Shown here piece after piece: positions 18,805 to 27,851 of a stretch of DNA of 39,527 nucleotides. The notes beneath the pieces are model-generated. The model ran no database searches and had not been told where the DNA came from. It saw only the letters and a list, made by a program, of their open reading frames with translations. A program made the translations under genes and the position numbers. The DNA comes from Occallatibacter sp. Its GTDB lineage: Bacteria; Acidobacteriota; Terriglobia; Terriglobales; Acidobacteriaceae. Each line of letters begins with the position of its first letter. Positions within the stretch are counted from its first letter, which is position 1. The stretch spans positions 1 through 39,527 of the forward strand of contig JADGNO010000288.1 of assembly GCA_017883405.1 (NCBI GenBank). Direction: 5' to 3'.

Positions 18805-19752
18805 TCAGTGTCCGTGATCTTCGAGGAATTTCTCGACTTCAAGCGCCGCCATGCAGCCGGAACCGGCCGCCGTAATCGCTTGCCGGTAACGGCGGTCCTG
18901 CACGTCACCGCACGCAAACACGCCTGGAATCGGCTGACCGTTGAAGGTAGTGAGGACATTGCCGGTGGTCTTGATGTAGCCATCCTCATCCAGATCCATC
19001 TGGCCGGCAAACATCTTTGCGTTAGGCTCGTGGCCAATGCCGAGGAAGAGACCTTTGATGTGCAGAATGCTGACCACGCCAGTCTTTACGTCTCTGATTC
19101 GAACTCCAGTCACTTCCTTTTCTTCCACGCCCAGCACTTCTTCAACCACCGTGTTGGTGCGCAGTTCGATATTCGAGTGTGCCATTGCGCGGTCGAGCAT
19201 GATCTTCGATGCGCGGAACGCCTCGCGCCGGTGCAGCAGCGTGACCTTGCTGGCAAAGCGCGTGAGGAACAGCGCCTCTTCCATCGCCGAGTCGCCGCCG
19301 CCAACCACTGCGATGTCCTGAGCGCGGAAGAAGCATCCGTCGCATGTAGCGCAACTTGAAACGCCGTGGCCGATCAGCGCCTGCTCGCTGGGCAGTCCCA
19401 GCCAGCGCGCGCTCGCGCCTGAAGCAACAATCAGGGTACGCGTGGCAATTTCACCAAGGGACGTGTGCAGCTTGATGGGGTGCGCTCCGAGTTCGACACG
19501 GCTGAGGTGCGCCAGCTCAAACGATGCACCAAAGCGTGCAGCCTGCTTCTTCATGTTGTCGATCAGGTCGGGGCCTTGAATGCCTTCAGGCCAGCCGGGA
19601 AAGTTTTCGACAAGCGTAGTAATCGATAGTTGTCCGCCGGGCTCATGGCCCTCAAGCACGAGCGGGTTCAGTCCAGCGCGCGCGGTATAAATGGCCGCCG
19701 TCAGCCCGGCACAACCCGAACCAAGAATCACGGTGTTGCGAGTCTCTGTCAT
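18805..19752 (-). CDS. trxB: Thioredoxin reductase
   Basis: GSGCAGLTAAIYTARAGL, CATCDG active site, GGGDSAMEEALFLTRF, GVFACGDVQDRRYRQAITAAGSGCMAALEVEKFL. Confidence 0.96.
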   Translation of the reverse strand: MTETRNTVILGSGCAGLTAAIYTARAGLNPLVLEGHEPGGQLSITTLVENFPGWPEGIQGPDLIDNMKKQAARFGASFELAHLSRVELGAHPIKLHTSLGEIATRTLIVASGASARWLGLPSEQALIGHGVSSCATCDGCFFRAQDIAVVGGGDSAMEEALFLTRFASKVTLLHRREAFRASKIMLDRAMAHSNIELRTNTVVEEVLGVEEKEVTGVRIRDVKTGVVSILHIKGLFLGIGHEPNAKMFAGQMDLDEDGYIKTTGNVLTTFNGQPIPGVFACGDVQDRRYRQAITAAGSGCMAALEVEKFLEDHGH

Positions 19753-19926
19753 AATATTTCCAATCCCATTTTAGATGCCCGAAGGCGTTGCCGGACTCAA
19801 ACCGCCAGCTTTGCAGGCGTCCGGTACCGGCGAATGACGGCCCAGGTGTGGAAAACTGTGCGCCAACGGCGCGAGCTTGCAACATGCCCCGGTTCTTGTG
19901 TTTAGATTTGGGTAGAGGTGAGGCTG

Positions 19927-20127
19927 ATGGCGAACCTGACTCTTGTTTACGGTCTGCGATTACTGCCCGAAGGGGAACTGGCCGAAATCCAGGATGCAAC
20001 TCTCAAACTGGCCAACGGAAACACTGCCCACGTTACCATGCATACCCTGGAAGGATCGCGCGCCGAGATTGAGCGTCAGCTAAAGCGCAGCCTTGATGCC
20101 TTCTTTGATTTCTACCCGGAAATTTAA
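19927..20127 (+). CDS. Small conserved-looking hypothetical protein
   Basis: 66-aa ORF with purine-rich ribosome-binding site (GAGGTGAGG) and plausible composition; family not recognised. Confidence 0.55.
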   Translation: MANLTLVYGLRLLPEGELAEIQDATLKLANGNTAHVTMHTLEGSRAEIERQLKRSLDAFFDFYPEI

Positions 20128-20229
20128 GATTTGCGGAAGTCGTGAGTGCTCCCGATTGTGAGCATTTTCTAATCTTCGCCAAAATTCTTAGGACATTCAC
20201 ATGCATGCATCAAGCCGTGGAGTAATCCC

Positions 20230-23160
20230 GTGCTTGTTCGCATTTTGTCGCGTCGTGTTTTTACTGCTCTATCGCTGTTAGCCGCCTTGCTCGCGCTTGC
20301 CCCGCAGGATGCAATCGCAGGCGGGCCCAAGTATGTTGCGGGAATCAGCTACTTTGATCCCGGCGTAGTGGGCCTGCCAGTGCACTGGTCCGGTGGACAG
20401 ATGAACTACTACGTTGACCAGGGGCCATTGAGCGGCTCGGTCACAAACGCGCAGGCAACCGCAATGGTTGATGCAGCTGCCGCAATTTGGAGCGCTGTTC
20501 CGACAGCCGGCGTAATGCTGACAAACAAAGGCACGTTGAATGAAGACGTGAATGGCGCGAACACGGTGGCTGCGTCGCTTGGCCAGTTCGCGCAGCCCTC
20601 CGACGTGACACCCGCAGCAACTAACTATCCGCTGGCGGTGGTCTACGATGTCGATGGTTCGGTGATCGATACACTCTTTGGCACCGGAAGCAGCGACCCT
20701 ACAAGCTGTCAGAACAATGGCGTGCTCGTAGCATTAGACAACATTCATCCGAACGCCACCATTGCTCACGCCATCATGCTGCTCAACGGGCGCTGCGCAA
20801 CCAACCCAAATCTTCTGCAGATGATGAGCTTTGAAATCGAGCGCGCATTCGGCCGCATTCTTGGTCTGGACTATTCCCAGGCCAACCATGACGCAATGCA
20901 GAACTACATGCCGGGCGGAACAGACGGCTGGCCCGTGATGCAGCCGCTGAGCGGATCGTGCAACGCATCGGGCGGAGCATTCGCCGGTTTGTGCATCCCC
21001 AACCAAAACATCCTTCGCTACGATGACATCGCGGCGCTCAATCGCATTTACCCCATCAGGTCGGCGAATCTCTCGTCCTTCCCAGGCAAAATGCTTACCG
21101 CGCCGAACACAATTTCGATTCGTGGCTCCATCACGTTTCGCACTGGCTCAGGCATGCAGGGCGTAAACGTAGTTGCGCGGCCTCTGGACTCCGATGGCAA
21201 GCCGATGTACCAATACACGGTGAGCGCTGTCTCCGGCGCTCTGTACGCAGGCAAACGTGGAAATCCAATAACCGGTTTCGCCGATACGAACGGAGTTGAG
21301 TATGCGCGCTGGGGCTCAGACGATGCCGATCTGCAAGGCTCATTCGATCTCAGCGGAATTCCCTCGCCCCCGGGGGTAACGACGGCTGACTATCAACTGA
21401 CGTTTGAACCGATCGACCCGCTTTTTATCCTGGGCAATTCCGTGGGCCCCTACAGTAACGGACAGCCGTCGCTCTCCGGAACTCTCAATCCCATCACCGT
21501 TCCGGGTCTGAGCGCCGGGAGCGTGCAAACAATCAACGTTAAGGCACTCGACTCCGCTGTTGGCGGCTACCAGGACGCAATCGGCACTGAATCTGCGCCG
21601 CGCCCCATGCCAACGAGCGGAATGTGGGTAGGCCGAATCAGCCAGGTCGGCCAGAGTGATTGGTTCAGCTTTCCTGTTCGCAGCAACCACATGTTCACCA
21701 TCTTGACCCAGGCAACGGACGAAAGCGGCACGCCAACGGGACAGAAGGCACTGCCGTCAATCGGCGTGTGGGATGGCTACAGCCCGATAGGCGCCACCGC
21801 TGTGGCCGCCGCGCCCGGATTGAATGGAAGCGCGATCGGTGAAACATGGCTTCGCGTTTCTGCCGTCGCCGACGACATCGTCCGCATTGGCATCGCAGAT
21901 CTTCGCGGCGATGGCCGCCCTGACTACTCCTACAACGGCTGGGTGTTGTACGCGAACACGGTGCAGCCAACGCGGCTGCCTGCCTTAGGCGGCCCAATCG
22001 TGATTCACGGCATGGGCTTTCGCAGCACCGATACGGTTCTTGTTGGCGGACAACCAGCGCTGGTTACCAGCATCTCGCCGAATGAAATTACGGCTGTTGC
22101 GCCGGCGACTGCTGCAGGTGTTTCCGGTTCCGTTGATGTTGAGGTGGACGATCAGCCGATCTTATATGCAGCCGCCATCATCGCCGGCGGCATCAGTTAC
22201 GACTCCGGCTCCGGCGACGCACTCACGCTGATTACCGCACCAGCCAACACGGTGCCAACCAATACTCCCCTTGCATTTACCGTTGCCGCACTCGGCGCAG
22301 ACTTGGCGCCGGCTGGCGGCGTCACCGTCACCTACACCGTTACCAGCGGAAATGCGAAACTTGCTTGCGGTCTTTCAGTTTGCTCGATTTTGGCCACCGG
22401 CGATGGAATTGCCACAATGAATGTAATGGCAGCAAACTCCGCGCCTTCCGTCGTTACCGCGTCTTTCTTGAATGGCTCCAGCCTGCAGGCGCATTTTGCC
22501 GGAGGAACACCCCCGACCCTCTGCTCACTGACGCCGCAGCTCTCGCTTGCCGCCGGGGCCACTTTTACCTGGATCGTGCAGGCGATGGCGCTCAGCAGCG
22601 GAATACCTGCCGCCGGCCAGACGATCAACTGGCAATCCGCGGGCTCCGGCATCGCAGTCTCCGGTTCCGCATCGACACAGACAAACTCCAGCGGGATTGC
22701 TGCGAAAATACTTACCGTTGCACCACTGCTTGATGGGCAAACAGCCACCATCACCGCCTGTGTAAACGGCACCAATCAATGCGTCACGTATTCAGCATTC
22801 GGCGCGCGGCCGGAGTATGCAATGCTGCAGGCCGTCTCCGGCACAGAGCAGCATGTTGCCGGCACTGCAACAGCCCCCGCTCCGATTAGCATGCGGCTGC
22901 TGGATATGAACGGCAACGCCATGGCCGGCGGTACAGTAGCGCTGTACCAGGCCTTGTACACATGGGCGCCGCCCTGCAACCCGCATGTCATCTGCCCGCC
23001 AGGCATTCTGCTCAGTGCTCAGTCTGCAACGGCAACGTCAACCATAGACGGCCTGATCACATTTACGCCTGCTACATTGCCGGGCGTAGCCACAAACCTC
23101 CAGGCCATCGCGGTAACGGGCAACACCGCGGTGCTGCCTATCGCAATCGAGCAATATTGA
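20230..23160 (+). CDS. Large secreted multidomain protein: matrixin-like N-terminal region without zinc ligands, IPT/TIG-like and Ig-like domains
   Basis: Signal peptide after GTG start; RAFGRILGLDYS matrixin-like motif at 20842..20877; LGGPIVIHGMGFRSTDTVLVGGQPALVTSISPNEITAVAP (IPT/TIG); C-terminal Ig-like repeats. Confidence 0.75.
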   Translation: MLVRILSRRVFTALSLLAALLALAPQDAIAGGPKYVAGISYFDPGVVGLPVHWSGGQMNYYVDQGPLSGSVTNAQATAMVDAAAAIWSAVPTAGVMLTNKGTLNEDVNGANTVAASLGQFAQPSDVTPAATNYPLAVVYDVDGSVIDTLFGTGSSDPTSCQNNGVLVALDNIHPNATIAHAIMLLNGRCATNPNLLQMMSFEIERAFGRILGLDYSQANHDAMQNYMPGGTDGWPVMQPLSGSCNASGGAFAGLCIPNQNILRYDDIAALNRIYPIRSANLSSFPGKMLTAPNTISIRGSITFRTGSGMQGVNVVARPLDSDGKPMYQYTVSAVSGALYAGKRGNPITGFADTNGVEYARWGSDDADLQGSFDLSGIPSPPGVTTADYQLTFEPIDPLFILGNSVGPYSNGQPSLSGTLNPITVPGLSAGSVQTINVKALDSAVGGYQDAIGTESAPRPMPTSGMWVGRISQVGQSDWFSFPVRSNHMFTILTQATDESGTPTGQKALPSIGVWDGYSPIGATAVAAAPGLNGSAIGETWLRVSAVADDIVRIGIADLRGDGRPDYSYNGWVLYANTVQPTRLPALGGPIVIHGMGFRSTDTVLVGGQPALVTSISPNEITAVAPATAAGVSGSVDVEVDDQPILYAAAIIAGGISYDSGSGDALTLITAPANTVPTNTPLAFTVAALGADLAPAGGVTVTYTVTSGNAKLACGLSVCSILATGDGIATMNVMAANSAPSVVTASFLNGSSLQAHFAGGTPPTLCSLTPQLSLAAGATFTWIVQAMALSSGIPAAGQTINWQSAGSGIAVSGSASTQTNSSGIAAKILTVAPLLDGQTATITACVNGTNQCVTYSAFGARPEYAMLQAVSGTEQHVAGTATAPAPISMRLLDMNGNAMAGGTVALYQALYTWAPPCNPHVICPPGILLSAQSATATSTIDGLITFTPATLPGVATNLQAIAVTGNTAVLPIAIEQY

Positions 23161-23186
23161 TGTGCGGCGTTGAACTTGATCCGGCT

Positions 23187-24068
23187 TTAATCGAAGATGA
23201 CAGTCTTGTTTCCATAGCAGAGAATGCGCCGGTCCAGGTGCCATCTGACTGCACGCGAAAGTACCATGCGCTCCAGGTCGCGCCCGCGGGCCACCAGGTC
23301 TTCAACCTGGTCGCGGTGCGAGATGCGCGCCACATCCTGCTCGATGATCGGTCCGTCATCCAGAACTTCTGTCACGTAATGGCTTGTAGCTCCAATGAGC
23401 TTGACGCCGCGCGCGTGGGCTGCGTGATAAGGTCTGGCCCCGGTGAACGCAGGTAGAAACGAGTGATGCACGTTGATGATGGCGGCCGGAAACCGCGTAA
23501 CAAAATCGGCTGACAGAATCTGCATGTAGCGCGCCAGCACAATGAGATCAACGTCGTACTTTGCCAGCAATTCCAGTTGGTACGCCTCTCCTTGCTTACG
23601 CGTCGCCGCCGTTACAGGAATGTGCACAAAGAGGATTCCGTAGAACGCAGCCATCAATTCCACGTCGGCATGGTTGGAAACAATAATTGTAATTTCGCAA
23701 TCGAGTTCGCCGGCGCGCCACCGGTAAAGCAGGTCGGCCACACAATGCAGATATTGCGAACAGAACAGCGCCACGCGCGGCTTGCGTGCCGACGCCGTCA
23801 GGGTCCAGCGCATGGCAAGTTCCGCCGCAAGCGGTGCAAAGTCCGTCTTGAATGTCTCAAGGTCGAATTTGCCTGGAGCGCTTTTAATGGCATCGCCGGG
23901 CAAATCAAGACTCCACTCCACGCGCATGAAAAAAAGGCCAAGTTCGTGATCCTGGTGCTGGTCCGCATGGAGAATATTTGCGCCATGCTCGTAAAGCAGG
24001 CCCGCAACACGCGCAACCAGACCCCTGCGATCGGGGCAGTCGATCAGTAGGACAGCAGAATTTCTCAT
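23187..24068 (-). CDS. purU: Formyltetrahydrofolate deformylase
   Basis: N-terminal ACT domain LLIDCPDRRGLVARVAGLLYEHGANILHADQH; LARYMQILSADFVTRFPAAIINVHHSFLPAFTGARPYHAA. Confidence 0.96.
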   Translation of the reverse strand: MRNSAVLLIDCPDRRGLVARVAGLLYEHGANILHADQHQDHELGLFFMRVEWSLDLPGDAIKSAPGKFDLETFKTDFAPLAAELAMRWTLTASARKPRVALFCSQYLHCVADLLYRWRAGELDCEITIIVSNHADVELMAAFYGILFVHIPVTAATRKQGEAYQLELLAKYDVDLIVLARYMQILSADFVTRFPAAIINVHHSFLPAFTGARPYHAAHARGVKLIGATSHYVTEVLDDGPIIEQDVARISHRDQVEDLVARGRDLERMVLSRAVRWHLDRRILCYGNKTVIFD

Positions 24069-24125
24069 TGTCTACAGATTATCGCGGGAGGCCTGACGGA
24101 AGCCTCACAGTCCGCCCGGATGAAT

Positions 24126-25634
24126 TCAATCCTGCACTTGGTCTGCAAAGAGGAATTTCCACGACGGATCGAGGAACATCCAGCGCTGCGTGCTGAACCA
24201 ACTGGTCGGCAGCGCGGGAACATGAAGCAATGTGTGGCCGCCGGTGCACATCATTTCCGTGCCGCTCCATGCCAGGAACGTTCTTGAATATTGCCCCACG
24301 CGCGCGGGATGGGCCACCCGCTCAAGGCATACCGGGCAACGGCGAAGCTGATCGGTCAAAGCCCAGCTCAAACCGAAAAGGCAGCCGAATACGGAAAGCG
24401 CAAGCTGCGTATACATGGCGTGGATTGTATCGAGCCCCGTAAAGCCGTAACCGACGTCGATGGCGCCGAAATAGACGATGGGCAACACAAGGACAATTTT
24501 TGCTGCCAGAAAACTCCACCGGTAAACGCGCCGGACCCATGAAATTTCATGAAGACTCACGCTGTACTCTGCGAGCGAAACTGAGGTGATGGCCGGCAAT
24601 GCCAGCAACGCCAGCATGACCGCAAATAAAAAAACTGTTCGCGATGATGGAAATTCGCGTTGGATGGAAGTACCGAGCAGATCGTCGGGTGAGCGATACG
24701 GCGCATATGAGGTGATCTGAATCGATCCCGATTGCATTCTTGATCTTCCTGAGTCAGTAAGGTGCGCCACGACGTAACCCGCTCCAACCGGAATCGCCTT
24801 GGAGTCGGATTCAAGCAGCCAAGCGTCCACATTTCCTGGAAGTCCCAATGTTCCTTCGGGCAGCACACCCACAATCCTGGCCACAAGCGAGCCCAGCATC
24901 ATCTGGCTACCCACGATGTCCGGGTTGGCGCCAAACTCCCTTCTCCACGCGCGTTCACTCAGAACCAGGCTCGGAATATCGGCATCTGAACTCGAAGCGG
25001 AATCCTTAAATTGAACGGGAAAACCGAGAAGAGTAAAGAAATTCGAGCTGGCCCGCGCCACTCCCCATCCCGCACGATCGCGCGAGCTGTCGTAGTGCTG
25101 CCAGCTGACGTTTTCCTTGGTGATGCGATAGAAGGCGAGGCCATCGAAAAATTCCTGCTTGCGATTTTTCCAGGCCCGGTATTGGCCTGACGAGATCGTA
25201 GGCAGTGAATCTTCGTTGTTGACGGACTTGATCAGCACCAGTCCTGATCGCGTGGCCACCTGGGACAAGCTCCGTTTGGCGCGTACGCCGGGAAGAACAT
25301 GCATCAGCGTATAACTCGCTGCCAGCAATACCGCCAATACCGTAATGCATTGCCAGGCAGCACCAAAGCGCACGCGATGCGCGGAGCGTACTCGCCGATT
25401 CAAGCGCCGCAGGCAGAGCGCATCCTGGTACGCGCCCAAACAAAAATTAATCAGCGTGCGCTCCGATGCCCACGAAACGCGGCCGTCGCATTCATGCTCG
25501 CGGCGGCCCTGCCAAAGTTCGGCGCGCCATTCGCGCCACCACTCCGTGCGCTCGCCGCCGGGCACCACCAGCCACGCGCCTGCGAGCAATCCCAGGTTGA
25601 GCGCGCGAGCCAGCAGGTTGCCGGTGTTTTTCAT
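24126..25634 (-). CDS. Membrane protein with MacB-like periplasmic domain and C-terminal cysteine motif
   Basis: WWREWRAELW N-terminal motif, VSWQHYDSSRDRAGWGVARASSNFFTLLGFPV...LSERAWRREFGANPDIVGSQMMLGSLVARIVGVLPEG (MacB_PCD-like), C-terminal helices, CPVCLERVAHPARVGQYSRTFLAWSGTEMMCTGGHTLLHVP. Likely start ATG 25634 overlapping the padR stop. Confidence 0.7.
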   Translation of the reverse strand: MKNTGNLLARALNLGLLAGAWLVVPGGERTEWWREWRAELWQGRREHECDGRVSWASERTLINFCLGAYQDALCLRRLNRRVRSAHRVRFGAAWQCITVLAVLLAASYTLMHVLPGVRAKRSLSQVATRSGLVLIKSVNNEDSLPTISSGQYRAWKNRKQEFFDGLAFYRITKENVSWQHYDSSRDRAGWGVARASSNFFTLLGFPVQFKDSASSSDADIPSLVLSERAWRREFGANPDIVGSQMMLGSLVARIVGVLPEGTLGLPGNVDAWLLESDSKAIPVGAGYVVAHLTDSGRSRMQSGSIQITSYAPYRSPDDLLGTSIQREFPSSRTVFLFAVMLALLALPAITSVSLAEYSVSLHEISWVRRVYRWSFLAAKIVLVLPIVYFGAIDVGYGFTGLDTIHAMYTQLALSVFGCLFGLSWALTDQLRRCPVCLERVAHPARVGQYSRTFLAWSGTEMMCTGGHTLLHVPALPTSWFSTQRWMFLDPSWKFLFADQVQD

Positions 25635-25960
25635 ACCGTGCGTTCCTCGTCGGTCGGTATCAACCGCTCCAGCAGCGGATAGCGTTTGCGCGAAGACTCG
25701 AGTGTAGTTCGACCTGCTGCCGTCAGCTTGTAATATTTGCGCGGGGGCCGTTGCTCCGCATCCGCGATCGACTGCTTCTCCCACTGCGATCGAATCAAAT
25801 CGTCGCGCTCAAGCCGCCGCATGGCCGGATACACCGTCCCACTGGGCAGCCCCGTCATTTCCATAATGCTGAATCCGTACACAAACCCCGCATCAAGCGC
25901 CTGCAGGATCATGGCGGCGGTGTGCGAAAGCTTGGTGTCCGGGTTCTTTCCCTGAGCCAT
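25631..25960 (-). CDS. PadR-family transcriptional regulator
   Basis: AAMILQALDAGFVYGFSIMEMTGLPSGTVYPAMRRLERDDLI ... PRKYYKLTAAGRTTLE. Confidence 0.92.
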   Translation of the reverse strand: MAQGKNPDTKLSHTAAMILQALDAGFVYGFSIMEMTGLPSGTVYPAMRRLERDDLIRSQWEKQSIADAEQRPPRKYYKLTAAGRTTLESSRKRYPLLERLIPTDEERTV

Positions 25961-25966
25961 GCGCGC

Positions 25967-26020
25967 ATTTTAGCTATGTAGCGATCTACTTGACAAGTGG
26001 TTATGTTGAATGCTACATAG
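25967..26020. promoter_or_regulatory. Divergent control region with 9-bp inverted repeat (candidate PadR operator)
   Basis: CTATGTAGC (25974-25982) and GCTACATAG (26012-26020) flank TTGACA (+) / TTGTCA (-); minus-strand TAAAAT at 25967-25972. Confidence 0.6.
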
Positions 26021-26054
26021 GGTTGTATTCGAATTCTCTTACATGGGGAAGCCA

Positions 26055-27056
26055 ATGAAATTGATTTGGATCGCCGCCCTCAGTTTTCCAGTTCTTGTTT
26101 TGATTCATGCCCAAAATGCTCAACAACAGCCGTCCGATTCGTCTGTCCAAAAAATCAAGTTCGTGACCGTGGACCGCGACGTGAAGCTCGAAGTGCTGGA
26201 TTGGGGCGGAACAGGTCGTCCTGTTGTCTTGCTGGCCGGACTTGGAGTAACTGCGCATGCCTTCGACACGTTTGCGCCCAAACTCGCATCGTCGTATCAC
26301 GTTTATGGAATCACGCGGCGCGGATTTGGCGGCTCATCAATTCCCAAGCCTGATGGCAACAACTATTCGGCCGATCGCCTGGGCGACGATGTTCTCGCGG
26401 TGCTGGATTCGCTAAAGATCGAAAAGCCAGTTCTGGCCGGACACTCCATGGCTGGCGAGGAACTGAGTTCAATTGGCAGCCGTCATCCAGAAAAAATCGC
26501 CGGCCTGGTTTATCTGGATGCTGCCTATGGCTACGCCTACTTCAATGACAAATCGGCTCACGGCGATCCCACAGCGGATGCGGCCGACGTAAGAAGCGAT
26601 CTGGATCGCTTATTCTCGCCTGTTTCACTTGATGAACGTGTCAGACTCGCCCACCACTTATTGGAAACCAGCCTCCCGCGTCTGGAAAGAGATATCCAGG
26701 AGGGGTTGAAATTGTCCCAGGGCGCCCCAAATACAACACCTCCGGACTCACCAACGATGCAGGCTGGGATAGCAATTCGAAAAGGCGTGCAGATTTATTC
26801 GGCGGTTAAGTGCCCGGTTCTTGCGATCTATGCAGTTCCACACAGCATTCCTGAGTCTATGGAGAAGGACCCGGCAAGGCGCGCGCAAATTATTGCTGAT
26901 GATCTGGTGACTACGTCGGCCCAGATAGACGCCTTCCAAGCCGGCAATCCTTCCGCTCGAGTGGTACGGATTCCAAACGCGAATCACCTCGTCTACCAGT
27001 CCAACGAGGCAGACGTAGTCCGCGAGATGAACGCCTTCATCGCCGGCCTTCCATAG
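26055..27056 (+). CDS. Secreted alpha/beta hydrolase
   Basis: Signal peptide MKLIWIAALSFPVLVLIHAQ; VVLLAGLGVTAHAFDTFAP, nucleophile elbow AGHSMAGEE, catalytic His in NANHLVYQS. ATG at 26043 is also possible. Confidence 0.9.
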   Translation: MKLIWIAALSFPVLVLIHAQNAQQQPSDSSVQKIKFVTVDRDVKLEVLDWGGTGRPVVLLAGLGVTAHAFDTFAPKLASSYHVYGITRRGFGGSSIPKPDGNNYSADRLGDDVLAVLDSLKIEKPVLAGHSMAGEELSSIGSRHPEKIAGLVYLDAAYGYAYFNDKSAHGDPTADAADVRSDLDRLFSPVSLDERVRLAHHLLETSLPRLERDIQEGLKLSQGAPNTTPPDSPTMQAGIAIRKGVQIYSAVKCPVLAIYAVPHSIPESMEKDPARRAQIIADDLVTTSAQIDAFQAGNPSARVVRIPNANHLVYQSNEADVVREMNAFIAGLP

Positions 27057-27086
27057 ATTGTCCTTCGTAATTTGGAGAGAGATACC

Positions 27087-27851
27087 ATGCTCGAACTTCG
27101 ACGCGTTTCCAAGCACTTTTCAGGGATTGCTGCTGTTGACGATGTCAGCTTTACGGCGCGTCCTGGCGAAGTAACCGGCTACCTCGGGCCCAATGGATCA
27201 GGCAAATCCACTACGATGAAGATGATCACCGGCCTGATCGAAATGACACTCGGCGAGATCCGTTTCGAAGGCAAGTCGATCCTTGACGATCCCATCGCAT
27301 ACCGTCGGCGCATGGGATACGTTCCTGAAGAACCATATCTCTACAACCACCTCTCTGGCGTGGAATACCTGACCATGGTTGCCCAGCTGCGCAATCTTCC
27401 CTGGCGCACGGCCGGCGAACGCATCGATGGGCTGCTGCGGCTGCTCTCACTTTACGATGACCGGCACGCCTCCATTGCAGGCTACTCGAAAGGCATGCGG
27501 CAGAAAGTCTTGATCGCCGCAGCCCTCATGCACGACCCGCAGTTGATTCTGCTCGACGAGCCGTTTTCCGGTCTCGATGTCGGTTCTGGACTGGTGCTGC
27601 GCAGCCTTATCCAGGAGCTTGCGCAGCGCGGTAAAGTGGTGCTCTTCAGCTCACATGAACTCGACACGGTGGAGCGGATCTGTTCGCGCGTCGTCATACT
27701 TCATCGCGGCAAGCTCGTTGCCGACGACACAATCGTGCGCCTGCGTTCGCTCATGGAGTTGCCCACACTCGAAGGCATTTTCTCTCAGCTCGCGGTCGAG
27801 CAGGACACCGAATCGATGGCGCGGCAGATTGCGGATCTCATCCATGCGTAG
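27087..27851 (+). CDS. ABC transporter ATP-binding protein
   Basis: Walker A GPNGSGKST, YSKGMRQKVLIAAAL signature, Walker B LILLDEP, SSHELDTVERICSRVVILHRGK. Confidence 0.95.
   Translation: MLELRRVSKHFSGIAAVDDVSFTARPGEVTGYLGPNGSGKSTTMKMITGLIEMTLGEIRFEGKSILDDPIAYRRRMGYVPEEPYLYNHLSGVEYLTMVAQLRNLPWRTAGERIDGLLRLLSLYDDRHASIAGYSKGMRQKVLIAAALMHDPQLILLDEPFSGLDVGSGLVLRSLIQELAQRGKVVLFSSHELDTVERICSRVVILHRGKLVADDTIVRLRSLMELPTLEGIFSQLAVEQDTESMARQIADLIHA

Noticed and set aside
27577-27843. 89-codon N-terminal extension of the permease ORF inside the ATPase gene
   Set aside because: Out-of-frame with the ATPase, Ser/Arg-rich, no homology; permease ATG at 27844 is the natural start.
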